From contig CAYWXV010000029.1 of the NCBI GenBank assembly GCA_964462535.1, positions 1 to 33,027 of the forward strand: DNA of 33,027 nt. The letters are read 5' to 3'. The stretch is from CAYWXV01 sp964462535 (GTDB lineage: Bacteria > Bacteroidota > Ignavibacteria > OLB7). Of the stretch, positions 1-6,687 are shown piece by piece; position 1 is the first letter of the stretch, and every line of letters starts with the position of its first letter. The notes under the pieces were generated by a model, which did not search any database, was not told the DNA's origin, and worked only from the letters and a program-made list of their open reading frames with translations. The position numbers were made by a program, and so were the translations under genes.

Positions 1-20
1 AGGATGAAGGATGAAAGAGT

Positions 21-902
21 GTGATGGGAACACCCGAATCCGACTTCCACATAGACGCCGACCTGGTTGCGAAACTCCTGAAAGCGCAACATCCTGATCT
101 TGCCGATCTGCCAATTGTGCCGGCCGGGTCCGGATGGGACAACGTGATGTACCGGCTGGGCGACAAGCTCTCCGTTCGGCTCCCACGCCGTCATCTCGCT
201 GCAAAGCTGATCCTCCGCGAACTGACGTGGCTTCCGATCATCGCGCCCGATCTCGCCCTCCCAGTCCCCACGCCCCTCAGAGTCGGGACTCCTGCTGCAG
301 ACTACCCCTGTCACTGGGGCGTGCTCCCGTGGCTTCCCGGAGAGCCGGCCGATCTCTCACTGCCAAACACGAACCAGGCGCGGTCGTTCGGACAATTCCT
401 CCGCTCTCTTCATCGACCGGCGCCACCCGACGCCCCCCGAAACGATTTTCGAGGAATCCCTCTGCGGTCGCGTGCGACAGTTGTCGAGGAACGATTGGAA
501 CGATTGGAGAGATCCACCGATCTGATCACACCCACCCTCCGTCGTCACTGGAGGTCAGCCTTGGACTCCACGACAGAGTTTCGGCCCATGTGGCTGCATG
601 GCGACCTTCACCCGCAGAACATCCTCGTTGATGACGGGCAGATAGCCGGCATCATCGACTGGGGAGATATCACGTCGGGTGATGTTGCAACCGATCTCTC
701 AGCGATCTGGATGCTCTTCGCGACAGATGAGGCTCGGGACGAAGCCCTCTCGGAGTATGGCGATGTCCCGTCGCGAACACGACAACGCGCGATTGGCTGG
801 GCGATTCTGTTCGGTGCCGTTCTGCTGGAAACCGGGATGGTCAACAATCCACGACATGCGGATCTGGGAGAGCGAATTCTCCGTCGGATGAACAGAGCGT
901 GA
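21..902 (+). CDS. APH-family phosphotransferase (aminoglycoside/macrolide kinase-like)
   Basis: A 293-residue kinase-fold protein of the aminoglycoside phosphotransferase (APH) family, which transfers a phosphate to a small-molecule hydroxyl in the cytosol. The N-lobe shows a glycine-rich SGWDN stretch (about residues 37-41) and a VRLP strand carrying the likely nucleotide-binding region. The Brenner catalytic motif HGDLHPQN lies at about 193-200 and the metal-binding DWGD at about 213-216, so the active site looks complete. Length is usual for the family. I chose GTG at 21, which lies 9 nt after AAGGA (7-11); ATG at 24 is equally possible. Only 25 bp separate it from the next gene. The substrate cannot be read from sequence; many such proteins in environmental bacteria are not resistance enzymes. 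The upstream end of the locus is cut by the window edge. Confidence 0.9.
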   Translation: MMGTPESDFHIDADLVAKLLKAQHPDLADLPIVPAGSGWDNVMYRLGDKLSVRLPRRHLAAKLILRELTWLPIIAPDLALPVPTPLRVGTPAADYPCHWGVLPWLPGEPADLSLPNTNQARSFGQFLRSLHRPAPPDAPRNDFRGIPLRSRATVVEERLERLERSTDLITPTLRRHWRSALDSTTEFRPMWLHGDLHPQNILVDDGQIAGIIDWGDITSGDVATDLSAIWMLFATDEARDEALSEYGDVPSRTRQRAIGWAILFGAVLLETGMVNNPRHADLGERILRRMNRA

Positions 903-927
903 GGATCCGAACACGAATTCAGTCGCA

Positions 928-1676
928 ATGGCCGGTACATCGCCGAACATTCAGATCGTAGAAGAGTCATCCGAGATACTCTCCACCTATGGGAATACCT
1001 CGATCGCCTTCACGATTGCCAATGTGCTGGATGTGATCGAACATTTCGATGGAAGCGTTCGACTTGAAACTCGTCCGGCGGATCATGTCCGTATCAAGGA
1101 CTATGATCGACATGGGGAGCATCCATCTACCTGGAGCGATCGATTCGATGTGACCAACTGGGGTTTCTTCTCGGCGAAGAACCGTGGCGAAGTTGTCGGA
1201 CATGCAGCCGTCGCCTGGGACACGCCGGGACTCGATATGCTTGAGGGACACATCGATCTGGCCGTGCTCTGGGANNNNNNNNNNNNNNNNNNNNNNNNNN
1301 NNNNNNNNNNNNNNNNNNNNNNNNNNNNNNNNNNNNNNNNNNNNNNNNNNNNNNNNNNNNNNNNNNNNNNNNNNACACGCCGGGACTCGATATGCTTGAG
1401 GGACACATCGATCTGGCCGTGCTCTGGGATATTCGTGTCAATCCTGCGGTTCGTGGCGGCGGTGTCGGACGCGCTCTCTTTAATGCGGCAATGTCGTGGG
1501 CGGCGCGGAGAGGATGTCACCGACTCAAGATCGAGACGCAGAACAACAACGTCGCCGCCTGTCGCTTCTATCAGAGAATGGGGTGCCATCTCCATGCCGT
1601 TCACCGGAACATCTATCCGGAGTTTCCGGACGAAATCCAGTTGATCTGGATGAAGACTGTCGAGCAGATATCGTGA
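928..1676 (+). CDS. GNAT N-acetyltransferase (streptothricin-acetyltransferase-like), interrupted by a false assembly gap
   Basis: A GNAT-fold acetyl-CoA-dependent acetyltransferase. The first part (928-1274) and last part (1430-1676) join in frame if the 100 N plus one copy of a 55-bp duplicated flank are removed, giving 197 residues with no stop. The join restores the VLWDIRVNP strand, followed by the acetyl-CoA loop RGGGVGRALF and the family-typical ETQNNNVAACRFYQ segment, which resembles streptothricin acetyltransferases and their relatives. ATG at 928 begins the protein. The terminal TGA overlaps the GTG start of the next gene (GTGA at 1673-1676), suggesting translational coupling. As deposited, a gene caller would split it into two fragments. 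The function as an acetyltransferase is secure; the acceptor substrate is unknown. Confidence 0.85.
1220..1429 (+). repeat. 55-bp perfect direct repeat flanking the N gap (unmerged contig overlap)
   Basis: The last 55 bases before the gap (1220-1274) are identical to the first 55 after it (1375-1429). The match begins exactly at the first base after the gap and ends exactly at the last base before it. That is the signature of two contigs sharing a terminal k-mer (k=55 is a common assembler setting) that were scaffolded with N instead of merged. Collapsing the two copies keeps the GNAT reading frame open. Confidence 0.95.
1275..1374. other. Scaffold gap of exactly 100 N
   Basis: A run of exactly 100 undetermined bases inside a GNAT gene. 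The round length is typical of a scaffolder placeholder. The sequence flanking it is duplicated, so the true gap size is probably negative. Confidence 0.98.
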
Positions 1677-2116
1677 TACGCAGAATGCTTCCAGCCGATA
1701 TCGAAACAGTCGGGGAGATCTGGCTGACCGCTTCGATTCAGGCACATGACTTCGTCCCCGAGGAATTCTGGCGTTCTGAGCTGATCGCGAAGACGACCGA
1801 GATTCTTCCTCATCCCGACACGGAGGGGTTTGTCTTCGAACAATCGGGGACGATTGACGGGTTCATCACACTTTGCGGAACGCACGTTGGATGTCTCTTT
1901 GTCCGCCCGGGGAAACAGGGAAATGGCATCGGGGCATCGCTCCTTCGTCATGCGAAACACGATCATGCCGAACTTGATCTCACCGTCTACAAGCAGAACA
2001 GACGGGCCACGAGCTTCTATAAGCGAGAGGGGTTCCTGTTTGCCGGCGAGAGCCTTTGCCAATTCACTGGGTGTGAGGAGTACGCAATGAGGTGGACCAG
2101 GGGGGAAGACCTGTGA
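1673..2116 (+). CDS. GNAT N-acetyltransferase (YjaB-like)
   Basis: A 147-residue single-domain GNAT acetyltransferase. The order of segments matches the YjaB type: an N-terminal IRRMLPADIETVGEIW strand and helix, HDFVPEEFW, a short FITLCGTHVGCLFVRP beta hairpin, the acetyl-CoA pyrophosphate loop GKQGNGIGASLL, and the C-terminal YKQNRRATSFYKREGF segment with the usual asparagine and tyrosine. The GTG start overlaps the stop of the preceding GNAT gene by four bases, and no better SD-linked start is seen; ATG at 1685 is an alternative. Its own stop overlaps the GTG of the next membrane protein in the same way, so three genes form a coupled series. The substrate is unknown. Confidence 0.87.
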   Translation: MIRRMLPADIETVGEIWLTASIQAHDFVPEEFWRSELIAKTTEILPHPDTEGFVFEQSGTIDGFITLCGTHVGCLFVRPGKQGNGIGASLLRHAKHDHAELDLTVYKQNRRATSFYKREGFLFAGESLCQFTGCEEYAMRWTRGEDL

Positions 2117-2457
2117 AGTCACTTGCGGCACTTCGCCTGATAAAGAGTATCCACACAATAGTCTGGGCATTCTTTGCTGGGTGCATCGTTTCGATTCCCG
2201 TGGCCACGTTGCGGGGCGATTACACAACGGCGGTCGTGCTGATCATGGTTGTACTTATCGAGGTCTTGATAATCCTGTTCAACCACTGGCGGTGCCCCCT
2301 GACGCATGTTGCCGCACGCTACACGGACGATCGCCGCGACAACTTCGACATCTACCTTCCCCTCTGGCTCGCTCGATACAACAAGCAGATCTTCGGCACG
2401 CTCTATTTCGCCGGCTTGTTCTACACGTTGGCCCGGTGGCAGGATTGGATTCCGTAG
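2113..2457 (+). CDS. Small integral membrane protein, function unknown
   Basis: A 114-residue protein with hydrophobic segments near residues 10-28 (IHTIVWAFFAGCIVSIPVA) and 38-54 (VVLIMVVLIEVLIILF), and a weaker one near the C-terminus (FGTLYFAGLFYTLA). Between them is a conserved-looking polar stretch, NHWRCPLTHVAARYTDDRRD. The CPLT motif recalls other small bacterial membrane families such as DUF2784, but I do not assign it. I prefer GTG at 2113 to the upstream GTG at 2092 because a strong purine run (GGGGGGAAGA, 2100-2109) sits just before it and because GTG overlaps the previous stop. It is placed between two GNAT genes and is probably co-transcribed with them. Confidence 0.75.
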   Translation: MKSLAALRLIKSIHTIVWAFFAGCIVSIPVATLRGDYTTAVVLIMVVLIEVLIILFNHWRCPLTHVAARYTDDRRDNFDIYLPLWLARYNKQIFGTLYFAGLFYTLARWQDWIP

Positions 2458-2479
2458 CTACCAATTGGCATGGAACACT

Positions 2480-2956
2480 ATGCAGGCAAACCCCAACGAC
2501 CCAGTCACGCTCCAGGAAATCACATCGGACACAGTTGGTCGCATCATCAAGCTCTCGGTGGCGGACCATCAGACGGGGTTTGTGGCCCCGAACGCCGTGT
2601 CACTGGCGCAGGCTCTGTTCGCACCGGAGGCCTGGTACAGGGCGATCTATCTTGGTGATGAGCCGGTTGGCTTCGTCATGCTGGAGGATCATTCGCTACG
2701 CACACCGCCGCCGGACAATCCCGAGATCACTGTCTGGCGCTTCATGATCGACGCTCGCTACCAGCGAAGCGGTCTTGGCTGGGCGGCCATGGATCTCGTC
2801 GTTGAACACGTGAGGAGCAAGGGACTGTTCGAGAAGCTGGAACTTTCGTTCGTGCCGGGCGAGGGGAGTCCCGAGGGGTTCTATCTGAAGTATGGTTTCC
2901 GCCACACGGGAAGGAAGATTGACGGCGAAACGGTTCTCGAGCTGATCGTCCGATAG
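2480..2956 (+). CDS. GNAT N-acetyltransferase (spermidine/diamine acetyltransferase-like)
   Basis: A 158-residue GNAT protein resembling the BltD/SpeG-type polyamine acetyltransferases. It has an N-terminal ITSDTVGRIIKLSV segment, the characteristic FVAPNAVSLAQA motif, WYRAIYLGDEPVGFVML (beta hairpin), WRFMIDARYQRSGLGWAAM (acetyl-CoA binding) and the C-terminal GFYLKYGFRHTG helix-strand. ATG at 2480 was chosen because the conserved fold starts about 10 residues later; the upstream in-frame extension overlaps the previous gene and shows no conservation. It begins 22 bp after the membrane protein gene. Polyamine acetylation is a family-level inference; the actual amine is not shown by the sequence. 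Confidence 0.88.
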   Translation: MQANPNDPVTLQEITSDTVGRIIKLSVADHQTGFVAPNAVSLAQALFAPEAWYRAIYLGDEPVGFVMLEDHSLRTPPPDNPEITVWRFMIDARYQRSGLGWAAMDLVVEHVRSKGLFEKLELSFVPGEGSPEGFYLKYGFRHTGRKIDGETVLELIVR

Positions 2957-2989
2957 AGCTCGCCGTTCACTATCTGGAAGGATACGCCA

Positions 2990-3460
2990 ATGGAGATTGA
3001 GGTGAAGCATGTGGTGGGTGTACCGATCGCGGTAGTGCGCGATCGCGTCTCCCTTGACCAGCTCTCGATATTCGTCCCCGCGGCCTGCGGCGAAGTCTGG
3101 TCGTTCATTTGCGCGAACGGTATCCAGGGTCCAGGTCGAAACGTGGCCGTCTATGGAGCTGATGGGATCGTCGAAGCGGGAGCCGAAGTTGCTGGTCGAT
3201 TCCAAGCGAGCGACCGTATCCTATCGTCCCAGCTTCCTGGAGGACGCGTCGCCGTTGCGATTCACCTCGGGCCTTATCAATCGCTGGCACGGACTCACTC
3301 TGCCATCCGTGAATGGTGCGCGAACAAAGGATTGCGGACAACCGGCACGTGCTGGGAGGTGTACGGGCACTGGGACGAGAGCTGGAACGAAGATCCCTCC
3401 CGAATTCGTACAGATGTCTACCATCTCCTGCGCGACGAACCCGGCACAGGGCTGGCATGA
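2990..3460 (+). CDS. Stand-alone GyrI-like / AraC effector-binding domain protein
   Basis: A 156-residue protein made up of one GyrI-like small-molecule-binding domain (AraC_E_bind superfamily), without a DNA-binding part. Features include the opening EIEVKHVVGVPIAVVRDRVS strand, a central gate of hydrophobic strands, the HLGPYQSLARTHSAIREWC helix, and the conserved WEVYGHW segment with its glutamate near the binding pocket, ending in a DVYHLL strand. Stand-alone members bind or hydrolyse hydrophobic or toxic compounds in some studied cases; which applies here is unknown. ATG at 2990 follows GGAAGGA (2978-2984). A second protein of the same fold lies at 14673-15146. Confidence 0.82.
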   Translation: MEIEVKHVVGVPIAVVRDRVSLDQLSIFVPAACGEVWSFICANGIQGPGRNVAVYGADGIVEAGAEVAGRFQASDRILSSQLPGGRVAVAIHLGPYQSLARTHSAIREWCANKGLRTTGTCWEVYGHWDESWNEDPSRIRTDVYHLLRDEPGTGLA

Positions 3461-3784
3461 ACGATCGGCACGACTTCCGAGCATCATCATGCACCTTCTC
3501 CGCTGCATGTCAAGAGCGATATCCATCGGTGTCCGCGACGAGCGTGGTCTGAACGTGCGATGTTGCGACCACGTACCCAGGTGATCATTAATCGCTGGCC
3601 GCACATCCATCTACGGGCCGTACTTTGCCCCCCTCGCAAGACATCCCTCCAGGCGACCCGCGTGAACACGACTGAGGCGCTCTTGAACCGCGCAGGATCG
3701 AGTGCTGTCTGCCCAGGTGGACAAACACAGACCAATACCGAGGCTTGTGCAATCAGAACCCATTTCAACAAGGAGCACACCCAC
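3461..3784. other. Intergenic region without recognisable gene
   Basis: This stretch of 324 bases separates the GyrI-like gene from the SnoaL-like gene. Translations in all frames look like non-coding sequence, with no domain, signal peptide or membrane pattern. The only functional element I see is the SD AAGGAG at 3770-3775, just before the next gene. Confidence 0.6.
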
Positions 3785-4219
3785 ATGAAAGCAGACGCAG
3801 CAACCGAATCAGCAGTGATGGCCGTGTTGAAAACGATGGCGGATGCCTATGCCAACCGCAATTCAGATGCCCTGCTGGCGACGTTCGCCTCAGACGCCGA
3901 CGTCGTGATGTACGGAACCGGGTCGGATGAGAAGCGCATCGGGTTGGCGGAGATTCAGGCGCAGGCGGAACGGGACTGGGCACAGACCGACACCCTTACG
4001 CTGACCTTCGATTGGACATCCATCTCTTCGGCGGGTTCCGTTGCATGGGTGGCCGGCGATGTTTCACTTGATCTTAGTGTCGGTGAGGAAAGACTGGTGC
4101 TCCCGGCTCGCATTACATTCGTTCTGGAGAATCGCGGCGGGGCGTGGCTGATCGTACACGGTCATTTCTCGTTCCCGGCCGCCGGGCAGGATGAAGGTGA
4201 GTCGTTCCCGTCCGAGTGA
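3785..4219 (+). CDS. SnoaL-like / DUF4440 (NTF2-fold) protein
   Basis: A 144-residue NTF2-like cone-shaped domain of the SnoaL/SgcJ/DUF4440 type. Visible family features are an N-terminal helix with MADAYANRNSDALLATFASDADVVMYG, the KRIGLAEIQAQAERDW helix, then a four-strand sheet including VAWVAGDVSLDL, ITFVLENRGGAWLIVHGHFSFP. The fold is used by both small enzymes and binding proteins, so the chemistry is open. ATG at 3785 is well supported by AAGGAG nine bases upstream; in-frame sequence before it is not conserved. It stands alone between two long intergenic stretches, so it is probably transcribed separately. Confidence 0.85.
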   Translation: MKADAATESAVMAVLKTMADAYANRNSDALLATFASDADVVMYGTGSDEKRIGLAEIQAQAERDWAQTDTLTLTFDWTSISSAGSVAWVAGDVSLDLSVGEERLVLPARITFVLENRGGAWLIVHGHFSFPAAGQDEGESFPSE

Positions 4220-4306
4220 TGTGTCCGCACTGTTCGATGAGGGTTCGTGCGCCGCGAACGTTTGTGCGCGTACTGTGAACGAGATGAACCCGTTTGTATT
4301 GCCGCA

Positions 4307-4339
4307 GCTCCGGGAATCCGCTACCCGGATTCCCGGAGC
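4307..4339 (+). terminator. Perfect 14-bp inverted repeat (possible terminator or structural element)
   Basis: The arms GCTCCGGGAATCCG (4307-4320) and CGGATTCCCGGAGC (4326-4339) are exactly complementary around a five-base loop. It lies 87 bp after the SnoaL-like gene and 110 bp before the VOC gene. No T-run follows, so it is not a canonical intrinsic terminator; it may still end transcripts or stabilise a 3' end. Confidence 0.5.
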
Positions 4340-4449
4340 CGCGGCGACGCAGTCGTGTAGGTGTGCGGTATCGAATCACTGGACCTGCAAGTCTAAACGT
4401 TCGCTTTCCGTCGGCGGAACAGCGCCACCATAGATCAGACCGATCGTCG

Positions 4450-4818
4450 ATGTCTGCAATCATCAGAAACCACCACGTCCTTGCGGTGCCTGACAAGAAT
4501 GCCAGTGCCGCCTTCTTCGTAGAAACGATGGGCTTCACTGAAGTGCATCGAGACGATGGCTGGGTCTTTGTCAGCAAGGACAGTTGCATGATTATGCTTG
4601 GCGAGTGCGTTGGTGCAATACCTCCGGGAGATCTTGGTGATCACAACTACTTCAGCTATCTCCTGGTTGATGATGTCGACCAGTATCATCGTCAGCTGGT
4701 GGAGCGGAATGTCAGCATCATCAACCCGCTCGCAGACAAATCTTGGGGGATGCGAGAGTTCGGAATTCGAACTCCCGATGGATATCGCATCATGATCGGT
4801 CAGGTCATTGAGACCTGA
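4450..4818 (+). CDS. VOC-superfamily protein (glyoxalase/bleomycin-resistance fold)
   Basis: A 122-residue single VOC module made of two babab halves. The N-terminal half reads IIRNHHVLAVPDKNASAAFF then a strand with GWVFVSKDSCMIMLGEC; the second half has NYFSYLLVDDVDQYHRQL and REFGIRTPDGYRIMIGQ. The usual metal positions (His near residue 9 and a C-terminal acidic residue) are not cleanly conserved: the expected C-terminal Glu is Met or Ile here. A binding-protein role is therefore as likely as catalysis. ATG at 4450 fits the fold start; no clear SD is visible. The next gene starts five bases after its stop, suggesting co-transcription. Confidence 0.83.
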   Translation: MSAIIRNHHVLAVPDKNASAAFFVETMGFTEVHRDDGWVFVSKDSCMIMLGECVGAIPPGDLGDHNYFSYLLVDDVDQYHRQLVERNVSIINPLADKSWGMREFGIRTPDGYRIMIGQVIET

Positions 4819-4823
4819 GAGAA

Positions 4824-5843
4824 ATGAACAGTACACGTCCTACGTGGTTCGAACGACTGACCGGCTTCGCGGATGAGACTGCGCGAATCGTCAGAGAGAA
4901 TATCACCCTCGATGGCGCATCGATGACGTCCCGCGTCAATGGTCGATCCATGGTCTGTGGCCATTTGGAAATCCCGACCCTCGGGCAACTGCGCCAGCAG
5001 GTGGAGGCAATCGGCGTTGGAGCCGGAGAGGTGCGTGTCCGCGAATGCGTCGCCGACGCAGCGGGTCTCCATGCGGATCCACAGAACACGGGGGCACTCT
5101 TCCAGGTCGCTTCGCAGTTCAATCTCCTCGAGATGATCTCCCACGATCGAACGCCCGAGGATGGCGTGGCGATCTACGAACACGATAACACGCAAGGACC
5201 GGCGTGTGCCATCGCCGCCGGCGCTGGCACCATATACCGCAATTACTTCATTCCTCTCAACGGCCAGCCAGGGCAGTCGACTGAGACGCAGATCGATTGC
5301 CTTGCCGATGTCGGCGCTGTGCTGGGAAATGTGGATGAGCGACTGTGGGAGATGAGAAATGGATATGCTCTGGCTACCCGTGAGGGTCTTAGAGAAATAT
5401 CGGACCTATTGCATGGGGCAAGTGACGACGTGCGTGACGTCATTCGTCGAGCGCTCCGCATTGGTCTTCAGTGGGATACCGAGGTCACGTTCCGTGATGC
5501 CGGCCATCTGGTTTCGCAGGCCTACTGCTCTGCCCTTCCTGTCGCCTATTCGCCCCTTCCATCGGCTTTATGGGAACCCTTTGCACGACTTGTTCTAGAG
5601 GGGGCGTACGAGGCAACACTGGCCGCGGGGGTGCTCAACGCCAGGCGTACCGGCAACCGAACCGTCTATCTTACACTTCTCGGCGGGGGGGCCTTTGGCA
5701 ATGACATGTCGTGGATCATCAGTGCGGTCGATCGCGCTCTCGGGCTCTTCCGCTCATCGAATCTCGATATCGCGATTGTAAGCTACAGTTGCTCAAACCC
5801 CGGCGTGAAGGCGCTCGTCGAGCGCTGGGAGAAGAGAGGGTGA
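4824..5843 (+). CDS. Conserved protein of unknown function with macro-domain-like loop
   Basis: A 339-residue soluble protein that I recognise only as a conserved uncharacterised family. Striking segments are FQVASQFNLLEM (about 92-103), DNTQGPACAIAAGAGTIYRN (about 120-139), QIDCLADVGAVLGN, LRIGLQWDTEVTF, HLVSQAYCSALPVAYS and, near the C-terminus, VYLTLLGGGAFGNDMSWI followed by LDIAIVSYS. The GGGAFGN loop after a hydrophobic strand resembles the phosphate-binding loop of macro domains and poly(ADP-ribose) glycohydrolase-like folds, so binding or cleavage of an ADP-ribose-like ligand is a possible, unproven role. It starts five bases after the VOC gene with no convincing SD. No signal peptide or membrane segment is present. 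Confidence 0.75.
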   Translation: MNSTRPTWFERLTGFADETARIVRENITLDGASMTSRVNGRSMVCGHLEIPTLGQLRQQVEAIGVGAGEVRVRECVADAAGLHADPQNTGALFQVASQFNLLEMISHDRTPEDGVAIYEHDNTQGPACAIAAGAGTIYRNYFIPLNGQPGQSTETQIDCLADVGAVLGNVDERLWEMRNGYALATREGLREISDLLHGASDDVRDVIRRALRIGLQWDTEVTFRDAGHLVSQAYCSALPVAYSPLPSALWEPFARLVLEGAYEATLAAGVLNARRTGNRTVYLTLLGGGAFGNDMSWIISAVDRALGLFRSSNLDIAIVSYSCSNPGVKALVERWEKRG

Positions 5844-5903
5844 AGTTGTCAGGAACTCTCAGTCCTGCGAGGTGAGCGTTGACATGCGGAGGAGGACTCC
5901 ACA

Positions 5904-6170
5904 GTGAATCGCTATCAGCACGGGTTCTTTCTCTTGACCATTGGCGTACTGATGATCGGTCTCGTAAATACCTCCTTCCCCCGGCGAGTGTCGTTGAAGC
6001 ACATTACGACGCTCGCTGTGCTTATCGCCGCCTCTCGCTTGGTGTGCTCGTCAGCAAGCGCGGCCGACCAATCAGAGCCAGCCTACAATCGCACGGTTTA
6101 TGAAGCCAACATTTTTTCGAAGTGCCGTTGCCTTCCGGGCGTGGCTCAAGAAACACCATCGTACGACTGA
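5904..6170 (+). CDS. Possible small membrane or exported protein
   Basis: An 88-codon open frame with a GTG start preceded by a very strong SD (GGAGGAGGA, 5888-5896) seven bases upstream. Residues 8-21 (FFLLTIGVLMIGLV) form a membrane-helix-like stretch, and LKHITTLAVLIAASRLVCSSASA (about 31-53) resembles a second helix or signal segment. The C-terminal third loses protein-like character and overlaps the first 71 bases of the YdeI-like gene in another frame. It may therefore be a truncated or decayed gene. I recognise no family. The strong ribosome-binding site is the main argument that something is translated here. Confidence 0.35.
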   Translation: MNRYQHGFFLLTIGVLMIGLVNTSFPRRVSLKHITTLAVLIAASRLVCSSASAADQSEPAYNRTVYEANIFSKCRCLPGVAQETPSYD

Positions 6171-6687
6171 CGAGCTTTGGGTCGGCTTCTATAAGAAGAG
6201 TTCGTTGCGCCCGAGCATAACCTGGCCGGAGTCGGTTGACGAGGCGCTCTGCTATGGATGGATAGATGGTTTGCGGAGGCGCGTCGACGAGGAGAGCTAC
6301 CAGATTCGATTCACACCTCGAAGGAAGACGAGCGTGTGGAGTGCTGTCAATATCGAGCGGGTGGAGGCGTTGATTTCCGAGGGGAGGATGACGGACGCCG
6401 GTCTCGAGGCCTACCGCAATCGAAAGGAGAATCGCTCAGGCATCTACTCCTACGAGCAAAGAGGAGCGGAGCTTGACGAGCCCTACAAGACGATTCTCAA
6501 GAAGAACCGAAGGGCCTGGACCTTCTTTCAAGCACAGCCCCCGTTCTATCGGAAAGCTGTTTGTTGGTGGATCGTCAGTGCGAAGAAGGAGGAAACACGA
6601 CTCAAACGATTGGAACAGCTTGCCGAATATTCGGCACGGCATGAACGAATACCTCAAATGTTGCCCAAGCGGTCCGGACAAGCATGA
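6100..6687 (+). CDS. YdeI/OmpD-associated family protein
   Basis: A 195-residue protein of the YdeI/OmdA family. The N-terminal half carries the typical FRAWLKKHHRTTDELWVGFYKKSS start, PSITWPESVDEALCYGWIDGLRR, and the YQIRFTPRRKTSVWSAVNIERVEALI segment. The C-terminal part carries the short helical region FFQAQPPFYRKAVCWWIVSAKKEETRLKRLEQL that ends most members. These proteins are widespread stress-associated cytosolic proteins of undetermined biochemical role. ATG at 6100 gives the expected N-terminus; no clear SD precedes it, but it overlaps the end of a possible small gene. Its stop overlaps the ATG of the HD-GYP/LuxR gene (ATGA at 6684-6687), so the two are probably translationally coupled. 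Confidence 0.88.
   Translation: MKPTFFRSAVAFRAWLKKHHRTTDELWVGFYKKSSLRPSITWPESVDEALCYGWIDGLRRRVDEESYQIRFTPRRKTSVWSAVNIERVEALISEGRMTDAGLEAYRNRKENRSGIYSYEQRGAELDEPYKTILKKNRRAWTFFQAQPPFYRKAVCWWIVSAKKEETRLKRLEQLAEYSARHERIPQMLPKRSGQA

Noticed and set aside
3677..3704. Resemblance between 3677-3704 and 28191-28218 (CGCTCTTGAA...CGC.CAGG.ATCGA), considered as a shared regulatory element
   Set aside because: About 22 matches over 25 positions with a gap is within what chance allows when all pairs in 33 kb are compared, and the positions relative to genes differ.
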